From: Bugulina stolonifera
Lineage: Eukaryota > Bryozoa > Gymnolaemata > Cheilostomatida > Bugulidae
Reading direction: 5' to 3'
DNA length: 64,000 bases
Assembly (NCBI GenBank): GCA_935421135.1
Contig: OW285194.1
Span: forward strand, 5,633,876-5,697,875
The notes below the pieces were generated by a model, which worked only from the letters and a program-made list of their open reading frames with translations, did no database searches and was not told where the DNA came from. A program made the translations under genes and the position numbers. Below, piece by piece: positions 42,199 through 53,227 of the stretch. How positions within the stretch are numbered: the stretch's first letter is position 1; each line of letters opens with the position of its first letter.

Positions 42199-45100
42199 CT
42201 GTAAGTAGACAGCTGGTACACACACAGATGGTTATATTTGCAAGGGGTTAATGTTTATTCCAAAACACTTTTTGAATCAGTGTGGACTAGTTCATTTTAA
42301 CGTCTTTCCATTTTCTTGTCTGAAATATTACACTGTTTATTTCTGATAATCTTATTTCTGAAATTTTATTCTTAACTACATGTAACTAACTGTCTCTGTT
42401 CAAAATTTAGGCGCAGCTACCAGTAACTTGTTGTTTTGCAATTATAATTAACATGTGAAATGACAGTTAATAAGTGTTGAATAGTGTATTGGTATAGCAT
42501 TGGTTTGAAACCTGAATTAAAACAATCATTTAAAAATGAGTTAGATATTTGAAATAACAGACTTACAATCATATGGGGAGACTCTGTTTAGAATGTTTAC
42601 ATCCCAAATACAGTATGTCTCTTCTAGATCAACTCTCCACCAAGGTCTATCCTCTTCTTGACTGTGGGTCAGTGAAGCGAATTCATCGTCAGGTACAGTA
42701 TAGACACCATCATTTGCATATGAAGCCCAATATTCGCCAAAAGTACTGGATAAGAATGCAGCCTTGCCTTCAAAAATGTGTATTAGAATCATTACTATCT
42801 AATTTTTTATCATGATAGTGTGCAAGATGCCTATGCATTAAAAATAGTAATATAAGGAAAAACAATATACAGTATAAGTGGAATAGATTAGTTTGTCCAC
42901 CATTCAGCTTTTGTCGCTGTACAGTGACGCCTTAGTTGAGAATATATGTTTACAAATATAGTGCAATATACTGTATCTATGTGTTAGCATATCCATTGCA
43001 CTGTGCAGTTAATATATTTTTGCCAATGATCTCTGGTAATCTGGAAATCTGTTGATGACATGCTTGTGAAAAGTTGCTTTTTTTGTATTCTCTGCTAAGG
43101 GGTTGTACTATTATGAAACATACACGTAATGTTGGGGAAGCAATGTCATGACACCACGTAGCAAGTGTCCACAGAAGATTACTTTGCAGCTTTGCAATGA
43201 TTGGCACCCTACATAACATGTAACTGTAGTTTTAATACTGAATCACAGCATGTGAAATGCTGTTTGCGTTAAGAAGTGATCAAATAATTTTATTTTAGAT
43301 GAAACTCTCTAGCAACCTACTTAAGTTATTCTACAAACAATACAACGTTTAACTGATCACAGTGGCGGATTTTGAAATTTGGGGAAGGGGTGGCTCCATG
43401 GATGGGTGGGGATAAATGGTTTAGGAGCATTTTAGACAATGCATTTTTCCTTATATGAAGGTTTGCAATGTAAAACTCAAAGCTCAAACTATTAAAGTAG
43501 TAAAAGATATGGAACTGCACAAGTCTTGGAAACCAACACTATACGGACCTCGGAATGACCAGATTAATCGAATTTAGTATCTGACCTGTGGTCATGATTA
43601 ACAGGTTTGACTTGGAAACACGTAATATTTATTTTATAAGAAGAATAGGCAACTCTGCCTGAGATACAATCATGTACTATTGAAATAAAATATGAAATAC
43701 AATATAAAATATAAACCACATGTAGATATAAGTGTGCCAGGTAAATATGAGTAAATTAGTCAGATACTGGATTGGGTAGAAGGAGGTGTCTTCTTTTCAT
43801 TCTAATAAAAGTGTCTGCTAATGACGCCAGACTAATTTTCTTTTGTACACAGCTGAATAACTCAGGTGAGACATAATAGCTTGTTAAACAGCTAACTAGT
43901 TCTTCAATTAGCAATCAGAATTCAACAGATTAAAAAGAGTTCTCCAAAAAGAACAGTGGAATTTATCAGAAATCAAAAACCTATTATTATTGAGAAACAC
44001 ACCGAATGAAGACCAGGTGAACACGTGCAGAAAATAGCAAATATTAATGTAAGATGATTAATCTGAGTTTCCAACTTGAAAACTACCTAGATGGGACGCT
44101 AAATGTTACACTCAATCTTAGCAATAATCAGGCGCCGTGAACACCTGGGCTAAATAAAGCGTGCACATACTGATTGGTAAGCACGCTGCACAGAGCACTG
44201 GTATTTTGGGGAAGTTCCATTTAAATTGCATTTTGAAAGAACACTGAAGGGGTGGCTCGCGACCCAGGCGCCAGTAGGAAAATCCGCCACTGGATCAGTA
44301 TTGAGATTACAAAAAAAATTTTGTTTTACGACCCTCATTCCATGTAATAGCAGGTTAATGTAAAATTATGTGACTCTATCAGGCTTTTACACGTACCTCT
44401 TGCTAGCTCCTTCTTCTTCATCGAATTACTGTTCAGATACAATGCAGACATATCTGTATGCCCCTGAGTGAGTAGGTTAGGGTTGACACAAGTTACCATT
44501 CTACAGGTTTTATGTATTTCATCAAACAGAACGCCTTTGCAGTCTGTCTGGCTGAGACAGTAAACTAAACAGTGGTGAGTGGAGAGACCGACTTGAGCAG
44601 ATGACACAGATGTCTCAGAAAGACCTCCTGGTGGAATTTGGTATCTGGTGTACACAGCCTCATTTTCAGAGCTGCTACACAGTTGTAGAAATAATCCTGC
44701 CATCACTAGATGAATAATAACAACAGTGATGATTAAATTAAACAATGCTGGTAATCTTAACGGTTGAAGTTCTACATGTTTATTCACAGCCATCCAATTT
44801 TATCAAACTTATTAATTTGTATTCCTACATGTATGTCTTATTCTCGGATATCCAAATAAATTTTTGTCAAATTTAGAAACTAATATGAGTTTTAGGCGTC
44901 TCAGTATTAGGGTAATAGTCAGGATTTGGTCAAATTATTATTTTAGCTACTGAACGATAAATATTCTGATAGCTACCACATTCACACAGATATAACCTGC
45001 TTGCTACTTTTTACTCAATTCTACTCTTAGCATTGTTTTATTTCCTTCATTTTTGCATTACATTGGCTCGACTTTTGATTAGGTATCTATGGCTAGTTAA

Positions 45101-46456
45101 TACAAAACAAATTACCTTTGTACTGCAAAATAAGTCATTATTTAACATCCCCACATTTTGTACTCTCGACAAGACAGTAAAACGACCAGCAATATATGGT
45201 GGTGTTGAAAAAGTAGGTTTTTCAAGGCTATTGAATTAATTCATTGCCAGCTGCAAATGAATGGACAGTATTTTTACTTCTTAGGCAGGTGGAGCCTTAT
45301 ACTATGGTCAAGTGGTGTGCCACTTGCTTGCACAAGTTAAGACCATCGTGTGGAGGTCTGTTAATTCTCTAGCATGCCTCAGTTCTGTTGGTTCATTAGT
45401 TACCATCATACACAGTGGCATTAATTATAGATTCTATTAAATATGAGCTTTAATTATAGGCAGCAGGTTATTTGATCTATCCGGTGGGCTGGTGCAACAC
45501 TGAGCCTCTAAATATAGAAAAGTAGGAAAAAACTAGCTTACTAAACATCATGGCTTCCCCTAACACTGTACTTTAAACCACAGCAATCACAAGTCAAGTT
45601 ATATGGATATCTGACATATTTATTTGGTATTGTCTTGTTTAGTCTCACACTACAGATTTTCTACCCGATATTGACTCTGATACTATATTGGCATTTTACT
45701 TGATTTTCTCTTGATTTCAAATTGCTGTTGATGCGCTCATTTTCATTCTCATGACTCATATTCTCAGGCAGGACTAATTACTCTTAATTGAGTTAAATAC
45801 AAAATCTTGGCATATTGGTACATATTCATAAGATTCTTCAAAATAAAATTTAATGCAGTAATCATGTAACAATCAAGAATGTCTGAGACCACTGTGCAAG
45901 AATAAAACCATAAAAATACAGTACTCTGTATTTTTCACGAGTTCATTTAAAACATTCAGTAATTAATACTTACTGATTTATATATTTTTACCGCTTATCA
46001 TATCATAAACTTCCTTCATTTTTGTTTATCAATTAACGTAAGGACATCTATTATATATATATAACATGTACAAGTACAAATCTAGAATTTGAAAACGTTG
46101 TTCCTATGACCGGTAGTTTGCAGTGGACAGCTTCGCTCGAAGTTTTACAAAAAGCTATCAGGTATTACACCACTGTAAAGATTTTAAGAGTATTCTTAGA
46201 TTTTTTGGCTATATTCAGAACACAAAAAGATACTGAAAACATAATTTGCATATTGCATATTGCATATTGCATATTGCATATTTTGAAGGTACCTGCTTTA
46301 AAAGTGCTCGAAGCATCTCGTGTGAGACAGTCAAGTACATGCAACACTAAGATTATCTACATGTGTAATTAGAGTTAGCAAGAATTATTTCTTATAGAAT
46401 GTACAGTGTGACTCACCACAGAAGTATCGAATAACTCTCAGTGAGTGTGACATCAT
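41969..46456 (-). CDS. Lectin copy C: secreted PAN-FTP protein, complete gene
   Basis: Join of 46456-46417, 44705-44397, 42767-42567 and 42198-41969, 780 coding bases, 259 residues, all introns phase 1 with GT-AG borders. Residues 1-25 form a signal peptide split by intron 1 (MMSHSLRVIRYFC | VMAGLFLQLCSS). Residues about 30-115 are a PAN/apple-like domain (HHCLVYCLSQTDCKGVLF, CRMVTCVNPNL). Residues about 117-259 are a fucolectin/FTP domain (EEDRPWWRVDLEETYCIWDV ... GQFVQILFNATT ... EIEVHGV-stop). FTP domains bind fucose-containing glycans and PAN domains bind protein or carbohydrate, so an extracellular recognition role is likely but inferred. Intron 2 holds a hAT-type MITE. It is closest to copy F in layout. 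Confidence 0.85.
42567..42767 (-). CDS. Copy C exon 3, N-terminal half of FTP domain
   Basis: 201 bases, acceptor TTTTTGAAG, donor GATT|GTAAGT; contains RPWWRVDL. Confidence 0.88.
43360..44292. mobile_element. hAT-type non-autonomous transposon in intron 2 of copy C
   Basis: 933 bp with ends CAGTGGCGGATTTT / AAAATCCGCCACTG, perfect over 14 bases. GATCA directly precedes (43355-43359) and follows (44293-44297), a 5-bp duplication as in the hAT5 group rather than the usual 8 bp. No transposase ORF. Copy F lacks it. Confidence 0.8.
44397..44705 (-). CDS. Copy C exon 2, end of signal peptide and PAN/apple-like domain
   Basis: 309 bases, acceptor ATCTAG, donor AGAG|GTACGT. It differs from copy F exon 2 at 23 of about 103 residues; the cysteines are conserved. 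Confidence 0.88.
46247..46281. repeat. Heptanucleotide microsatellite (TGCATAT)5
   Basis: Five perfect units, just downstream of copy C exon 1 in intron 1. Confidence 0.9.
46417..46456 (-). CDS. Copy C exon 1, start of signal peptide
   Basis: 40 bases from ATG 46456, donor CTGTG|GTGAGT. Position, length and phase match copies B and F. Confidence 0.8.
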
Positions 46457-47004
46457 GAAACAGGTGCTGGGCTGCAGCTAAAACTTGTGGTAGACTGTCT
46501 TGATATTATTTTACTGAATCCATCAATATTCTCACTCAATCATTTTAAGTATAGTTTTATTATAACATGTTCATATCTGTGTAGTGTTCACTGAAGGTCT
46601 TTGTAGTGCATTAATAATATTGATTAAATAAGTGAGAGGGCTTCCATTACCTGTAAATTATGTTGATTAGTACTTGACAATACAATCATGAATATTGTTA
46701 ATCTTTTAAACCTGTACTTAATACATATAGCCAATAGCCACTCCATCTATATAATATATATATATATAATATACATATACATGTATATACATTATGTATA
46801 ATAATTGTATATATACACGTATATTATGATTAGTGTATATTCTCCACCACTTTAAACCATTATTTATTTGATGAGTGCTTTTAATTTGAAGCTAACAGTA
46901 ATGGAATGGTTTTGGACCCTTTGGTTTTATTCTGATATTTTAGCTCCAAACGTGCTTTATCGAGCACTTTTGCCATTGTTGCAATTTTGTTTCATATCAT
47001 ACTA

Positions 47005-47052
47005 TGTACATGTACATGTACATGTACATGTACATGTACATGTACATGTACA
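47005..47052. repeat. Hexanucleotide microsatellite (TGTACA)8
   Basis: Eight perfect TGTACA units. The same hexamer in one to three copies is dispersed through the window. Confidence 0.95.
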
Positions 47053-47390
47053 TGTAGATACATGCGAGTATACCTTGCTACTTCATTTATCGGTTAGCAA
47101 CCATGTGACATTGTAGCAATGCCAATCACATTATTACGAATACACTTTATTGTTCTAGCCTAGTATACCCAATGCTTAACTTGTAACTCTTAGCTTCACA
47201 TTGTTGGTGAAATTAGGCATCACAGCAGTTAATTATAGAAGATGTTAATTCCAGTGTTCTAAGTGGAATAAACGAGGTGTGTACACAAAACCTGCAATCT
47301 TAGGGCCTTTCCTGAAAGTGTGGTGCATCGGTCACTACTAAGCTGTAGATCATAACTAGAAGTCGTTCTCTTCATTTCAGCAAGACAAAG

Positions 47391-47735
47391 CATGGGAGGA
47401 CAATTTCAATAACACTACGCTTCCCATCACCATAGCTACCCTGACCCCCAACTTCTTCATAACCCCCACAACCCCCACAACCGCTACCACCGCCACCGTA
47501 GTGGGGGTGGGGTAGTGGTGGTGGCGGTTGTGGTGGCCGTGATGGTGGCGGTGGTGGTGGACGTGGTGGTGGCGGTGGTGGTGGACGTGGTGGTGGCAGA
47601 AGAAGGGTAGTTTGAGAAGAGTTAGAGGCATGGTTGGTAGGTGGAGGCGGGTTGGTGGGGTTTATGAGGAGGTCAGGGAGTAGAGTAGCTATGGTGATGG
47701 GAAGCGTAGTGTCATTGAGGCTGGGGTGTCCAAGT
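47391..47735. repeat. Inverted repeat with GGTGGTGG core
   Basis: CACTACGCTTCCCATCACCA (47414-47433) recurs inverted as TGGTGATGGGAAGCGTAGTG near 47690-47712, and similarity extends through the flanks of both arms. The centre (47495-47595) is a run of GGTGGT/GGCGGT. This may be a foldback MITE; no target duplication was identified. Confidence 0.65.
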
Positions 47736-48598
47736 GTGCAAATGCTTTTTGACCAATCAGAAGGGTGGGCTTTGAGGTGACCTTGGCAAGACCGTGTGCA
47801 AATTTATATGTTTATAAACAGGGTAGCTACACATAGTAATTCGATGACAGGTAATTACAGTGTATAAGAGCTGGTACACGTAATTCAGTTATTACGCACA
47901 ATATGTAAGAAGCTGTATACAGTGTCTGATAAGCGACCCTTCTGAAAGTTGGGTCTGCTTGGCAACTGCAATAGATGGATTTTTGTATTATTTTTCAAGG
48001 GTGCAACTTTTGAAAGTTTTTTTGGGGTGGCTGCGTAGAGCGCTTGGAGCGAGTATAGAGCGCAACAGGGGGTGGTTGCGGGAGAGGCACAGCGCCTTCT
48101 CACAAAGGGGTCCAAGGCTTCAGATAATGGGATTAGTACTTAAAATTGAGATTATTATCTTTTGATAACCAAAAAATTTAATATTTTTTTTTTGGAAGAA
48201 TAGAAAATATTTAAGTCAGGAATCCATAAAATAGGTGCATCTCGAGCTAAGAAGAATTTAGTATAAAATGAAACCCTTTCAGTATGGAAAGCTATTGACA
48301 ATGTTAGCTATGTACCTGCATGTTTATATAGTTTACATGTGTGGCATATTAAATGTAACTTTACAATGGGGGATCATATTCGGTATGACTATGCAGAGAC
48401 ATGTCCAAAGATAAAGGGGTGAAAGTAAATATAGTTTTATTGAGTTTTTAGTCAAACTAATCCTAATACGAAATCAAATAGAAAAAAACAGGTTTGCTGA
48501 CAACAATAATTTTTAGTATTTAGTGATCGCAGATCCTAAAGATCGAACTAGTCATCTGTTGTGATTGAGGCAGTTCGATTAGTGGACTGCCTAAACTC

Positions 48599-49590
48599 CA
48601 TGAATTTTGATATCAAAACTTTGTGGCAGCATTGAACAAAATCTGAACAAACTGTCCACTGATTGGTGGTTCACATGTGATCAGAGTGTAATATTCATTC
48701 TGTAGTTACACAGAACTTCTCTGTTCGATCCAGTAAACTCCTAATCGCGGTTTTCATAGCAACGGTCACTTCCGCATTTTTTGAGGTTGTTTTAGCAACT
48801 GTAAAGAGACAGCGACTGCTGACACTGCTAGTTATTTTATGAAAAACATGAATGGTAGGTTACTTGTAGCATCTAAGTACAGTAAAACCTGCCTAATTCA
48901 AACTTCAAGAGACTGTCGTAACTGGTTAGAATTAAGCCTGAGATTGAATTCCAGAATCACTTCACTCATTTTAAATCAGTATAATTATTTTTCATCAGGG
49001 ACTAAGGCTAATAGTTTGAATTAGCCAAGTTTTTGAATTATTGGAGGTTGAATTAAGTAATTTCTACCGCACACGAATGTGACATATTATTGCCTTACAC
49101 CATTCCATTCCTAGTACTTTTGTAAAAGTAGAATAAGAGCTGACTGTGAAATGGTTAAAAAGAGCATAACCAATATTTCATTGAGACTGTTGCAGATCTT
49201 GGCTCTTTCTACCATGATTATATAATGGATGTTGTTGTTTAGCGTGAGGTATAAATGAATCATATTAACTGTGGGCAAATAAAAACTGCAATAAGGAAAT
49301 TTAAATCTAGGCCTGATATACATGTAATACAGTCTTTTAAAATGATTGCCGGAAAGTTCACATAGCAAACTCCCCATTGGTGCAAACTGTGTTTAGAATA
49401 ATCACATCGCAAATGCAGTATGTCTCTTCTAGATCAGCTCTCCACCCAGGTCTGTTCTCTACATGACTGTGGACCAGTGAGGTTACGTCATTACCAGGTA
49501 CAATTTGGACACCACCATTGACATTTGAAGTCGAGTAGCCTATATATGTAAGTACTAGACAGGAAAGCTAGTTTTCCTTCAATCATACAT
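48599..49590 (-). pseudogene. Lectin copy D: degenerate FTP exons 3 and 4
   Basis: Exon 4 remains at 48803-48599 and exon 3 at about 49590-49375. Exon 4 has a frame-shifted start (ACCGCGATTAGGAG where other copies read an acidic EDLEF stretch) and lacks about 14 bases around the YYDG codons. Exon 3 has several indels and a weak donor. No PAN or signal exon is found upstream. It shares with copy A a pogo-like MITE in the intron (48880-49069) and long flank similarity, so A and D are sister copies. Confidence 0.8.
48880..49069. mobile_element. pogo/Tigger-like MITE in the copy D intron
   Basis: Same element and same position in the intron as at 13125-13316 in copy A. It begins CAGTAAAACCTGCCTAATTC. 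Confidence 0.6.
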
Positions 49591-50944
49591 GTACATGAAA
49601 TGAGCACGTAAACATTATTTTAAACTAACTTGAAGATTGAGTTGCACTAATTTTCCGACCCAGGGGTCGCAACTGTTCGCGACCTACATCAATGAGGGTC
49701 TAAAATTTGGAATCATTTTTTGCGACCCCATCAACTCACTGCCGCGAACACACCTTGAGTAACTCAGACTTATCAGACGGTGATCAGTAAGTATGGTAAC
49801 ATCAAAAGGAGTTGTTTACCTTGTTACTAAAAATGTGTAGCAATTTCAAGAGTTGTGCTTTCTCTGTCACACAGTAGCTGTCTTCTACCTATTGTTACTG
49901 GCAGTAGGTGTGTTTTGTTCAAAACAAAATTTTAGATTGCTTTTCTGTCTGCTGTATGCAGACGTAATTTTCAGAATTATTGCACTCTTGTGTTGCAAAG
50001 CATACATGTAATACATGGGAAAATTACCAATTAGTTTGTGAAAGTTTCAATCCAATGGCGAATTAGATGTGTGATAGATTTCTTGTAATAAAGTGGTTCA
50101 TTTAATACTGGAGTCATAGTAAGTTTCCTGAGTAGTTCAGTTGGTAAAGTACCCGTGTAAATATGTTGACATTATGCCTACATTGGGCCATTCTTGCATT
50201 ACTTTTGCGCAACGTTATAATGTAATGCATTTGATAGCAAAGTTCATATAATAGAGTTATCGCTCATTGGTCAATTACTAAAATGTCCATGTGTATTTAA
50301 AAAATTACATCCTAAATTATCATATTGTACACGTAGACCAACATTTGATTTGGAAATAATTATAGGAGGTCAAAGGTCAGGCATTATTGAAAGAAAGAAG
50401 TTAAAATTGCAATCACCTTCTCTTCTCTTTTTTCGTGTTAAAATGCAAACTAAAATTGTCTCTCGAGTTTACAATAATTGAAAGTCAAAAAACATAATGG
50501 AATTTGCACTGGTTTATATGAGATTTTTTAATAACCGAACACAGCTCAAGCCGTGACTAATGCATGATCTGAAATGTGTTTTCCTTGCTAACAATAAAAT
50601 ATTGTAGTTTACCAGCATCCGCCTCAATCTCTCCTGAATAGCTACACATTTAACTGACTCTGATAGCCTTAGTATCACTCAGACATTATACCATACATGC
50701 TTACTCCTTACATTCATTATATTGTTTTACTCTTATCAACTACAGCATGGCTAATGTGTATTTGAATCATTATCAACCAATCAGGTCCTTTGCAGTGTTC
50801 TGTAGTTAATTACACTACTGTTGTGCAATTACCTATTATCCTGATTATTATTCCAAGTCTTTTTGCCTGTATACATTCAGGGCCGATGTGGTAGAACATA
50901 GTCATAATTACATATATAATCTATTCACCTTATTATAAGCACTT
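49591..50944. other. Spacer after copy D, no gene seen
   Basis: 49770-49990 matches 34880-35110 in the ghost unit. 49660-49750 holds GCGACC motifs in both orientations. The rest shows no coding or structured repeat. Confidence 0.5.
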
Positions 50945-51675
50945 ATAATAGAATTGGTTACCACAAGGCTGTACTCCGAACAGAGAGTTAGCAGTAACTC
51001 TCCGCTGCTGTTGCACTTCCCTACTCCATGATTGCCAAGTACTCCTTTCCATTTCTCAGTGTCTGATCCTATTCTCGCATTGAAGTCACCAACCAGTATT
51101 ATCTTGTCATCGGATGGCACTCGCTTTAACGTTTCCCTCAGATCACTGTAGAACTGTTCTTTGATCTCCTCACTATTTGTCATAGTTGGGGCATAGGCAC
51201 TTATGAGGGTCACACATAGCTTCTTCTGTAAAGGAAGTCTCATGGTCATGATCCTGTCATTTACGGGTGTAGGCTCTTCATCCAAGATGGCAGCGATCTC
51301 CTTTTTCATGACAAATCCTACTCCGGCTTCTCTCCTATCCAGAGCTGACTTACCACTCCAGAAGAAGACATACCCGCGATCCTCCAAGCTATCATATTCT
51401 GGCAGTCTTGTTTTGCTAAATGCAGCTACATCTATACCATACCTGTCCATCTCCATAGCTACAAGTGCAGTCTGCCTCTCGGGGCGCTGCAACGCAGCCC
51501 TATCCATGAGTGTGCGCACATTCCACTCTGCTACATTAAACGCCACATCTCTTCTCTCCTTCTTTCCTTCTCCTAGCATACTTTTCGCTGACTGCCGGAG
51601 TGAGAACAGATCAGCGCGGACCTTGTTTGACCGGTCGACGTTCGAGCTGGCATGAGTGTTCTTTCTATAGACCAT
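50945..51675 (-). pseudogene. Endonuclease half of the inverted LINE
   Basis: Reads from ATG 51675 on the minus strand: VAEWNVRTLMD, VAAFSKTRLPE, EAGVGFVMKKEI, LISAYAP and ILVGDFNARIGSD, the motifs of an exonuclease-endonuclease-phosphatase domain. The reading is open up to the insertion edge at 50945, where it is cut in the middle of the domain; codons beyond belong to the flank. 51676-52043 is the element's upstream region. Confidence 0.85.
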
Positions 51676-52043
51676 TTCATAAAGACTGCTTGCAAAAGTG
51701 GTTTAAGGTGCCACTAGCTTTTGCATGACTAGTGACACACACTTGGCAGCATGAGGGATCATCGGTGGCAATGACGGGCCAAGACAGACTGAGTCCCTCA
51801 CCTGTTGCAGTGACTGACCAGAAGAAGGGTATATTCATCCCTGCTCTTGCGGGAGTGCATGTCACAAGGCACCGACTGGCATGGGCCTCCACGGACCTGT
51901 GACCGGAGTCAGGATGTCCAGTCTCACCTTTTAGGCCAGTGGCCTGTTAGCCAGTTTAGTCGCTGGCTGCTCGACCCATAAGGCAGGTTGTACCGGTTTT
52001 CATGGTTATCCGGTAGCAGGTATATGCACCTGACCTGACCGCT

Positions 52044-53183
52044 ATATGTTGTATTTGTTGACTTCCGTAAAGCTTTTGATACGGTATCCAGAGTTGGACT
52101 TTGGCAGGTCCTTCAGAAGTTTGGCTGCACAGATAGGTTTATCAGCATCATTGAGGCTCTACATACAGACATGCAAGCAAATGTAGCTATGAGCGGTTCT
52201 GTCTCTAGTGATTTTGCTGTGAGCAACGGTGTCAAACAAGGGTGTGTGCTCGCACCAACACTCTTTTCTCTCTATCTGTCAGCTATGCTGGAAGTTGCCT
52301 TCAAAAAAAGCTCTGAAGGGGTGTATATTCAAACACGAAAGAAGCAGACCTGTTCAATGTCTCCCACTTCAAATCTAAGAACAAAACAACTACAAAACTG
52401 GTGCGAGTTCTCCTTTTCGCAGATGATAGTGCCCTGGTAGCTCATCACCCTGAGGATATACAATCTCTAGTGGCTGCAAGACAGTTCAGTCTTAAAATGA
52501 ACATAAAAAAGACTGAATGTCTCTTCCAGCCTCCCAAGTTCCTAAGCGAGGTGTGCCAACCTGATATTGTTACAATTGATGGAGAACCTCTTGTTCAGTG
52601 TAAAACTTTCAAATATCTAGGAAGTACTGTTGCTGAGAATGCTAAACTGGAAAGTGAAATCGCACTGAGGATGGGGAATGCAAGCGCAGTGTTTGGAAAC
52701 TTGAGAACAAGACTCTGAAATAATCACCATGTACCAATCAAAGTGAAGTGTCAGGTTTATCGAGCAACCGTGTTGGCTGCTCTTTTGTATGGTGCGGAGA
52801 CGTGGACCGTGTACAGTGTGCAAGCAGACAAGCTGCAAGCATATGTGATGCGGCATCTCCGATTTATAATGGGTATCTCATGGATGGAAAAGATCACCAA
52901 TGATGAGGTATTGAAGAGGGCAGGTATACCACCACTCAAATCTATTCTGATACAAATGAATCTAAGATGGCTTGGTCATGTGGAGAGAATGGAGTATGAG
53001 CGCCTACCCAGACAGCTTCTTTACTCTCAACTCAGTGAAGGAAAGCGGAACCAAGGACGTCCAAGGTTGCGATTCAAAGATACCGTGAAAAGAAACACGA
53101 AGAAGCTGGACATGGACAGAACTGGTTGGCAGAGAAAAGCCAAAGATAGAGACGGTTGGAGACAGTTGATCAGACCAAAGTGA
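52044..53183 (+). pseudogene. Reverse-transcriptase half of the LINE, frameshifted
   Basis: Open from about 52045: FVDFRKAFDTVSR, GVKQGCVLAPTLFSLYL. A 1-base shift near 52340 moves the frame; the reading continues LFADDSALVAHH, KTECLFQPPKF, FKYLGSTV. A TGA at 52716-52718, where a Trp is expected in this family, interrupts it. The C-terminal part continues from 52719 (LLYGAETW, LRWLGHVERM, NQGRPRLRFKD) and stops at 53183. I describe the breaks only. Confidence 0.88.
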
Positions 53184-53227
53184 AGACAGTCATTGTCGAA
53201 CCGACAGACTGCTATGATGATATGATG

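Larger units (their letters stand above)
46457..48598. other. Upstream region of copy C and 3' flank of copy D
   Basis: 46457-46660 is conserved upstream of exon 1 in copies B and C and more weakly in F, so it may include the promoter and 5' UTR. An AT dinucleotide-rich tract lies at 46755-46830. 47885-48598 matches the 3' flank spacer of copy A. No exon is seen. Confidence 0.55.
50945..53227 (+). mobile_element. LINE copy with inverted 5' half (twin priming)
   Basis: The reverse-transcriptase half (52044-53227) is on the plus strand. The 5' UTR and endonuclease half (50945 to about 52043) is on the minus strand. ATAAGCACTT flanks the whole (50935-50944 and 53228-53237), a target duplication that proves a single insertion. 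The 3' end has a TGATGA-type tail instead of poly(A). The endonuclease resembles the type often labelled craniofacial-development-protein-2-like; the clade may be RTE-related but I leave it open. It is unrelated to the LINE at 25-29.6 kb. Confidence 0.88.
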
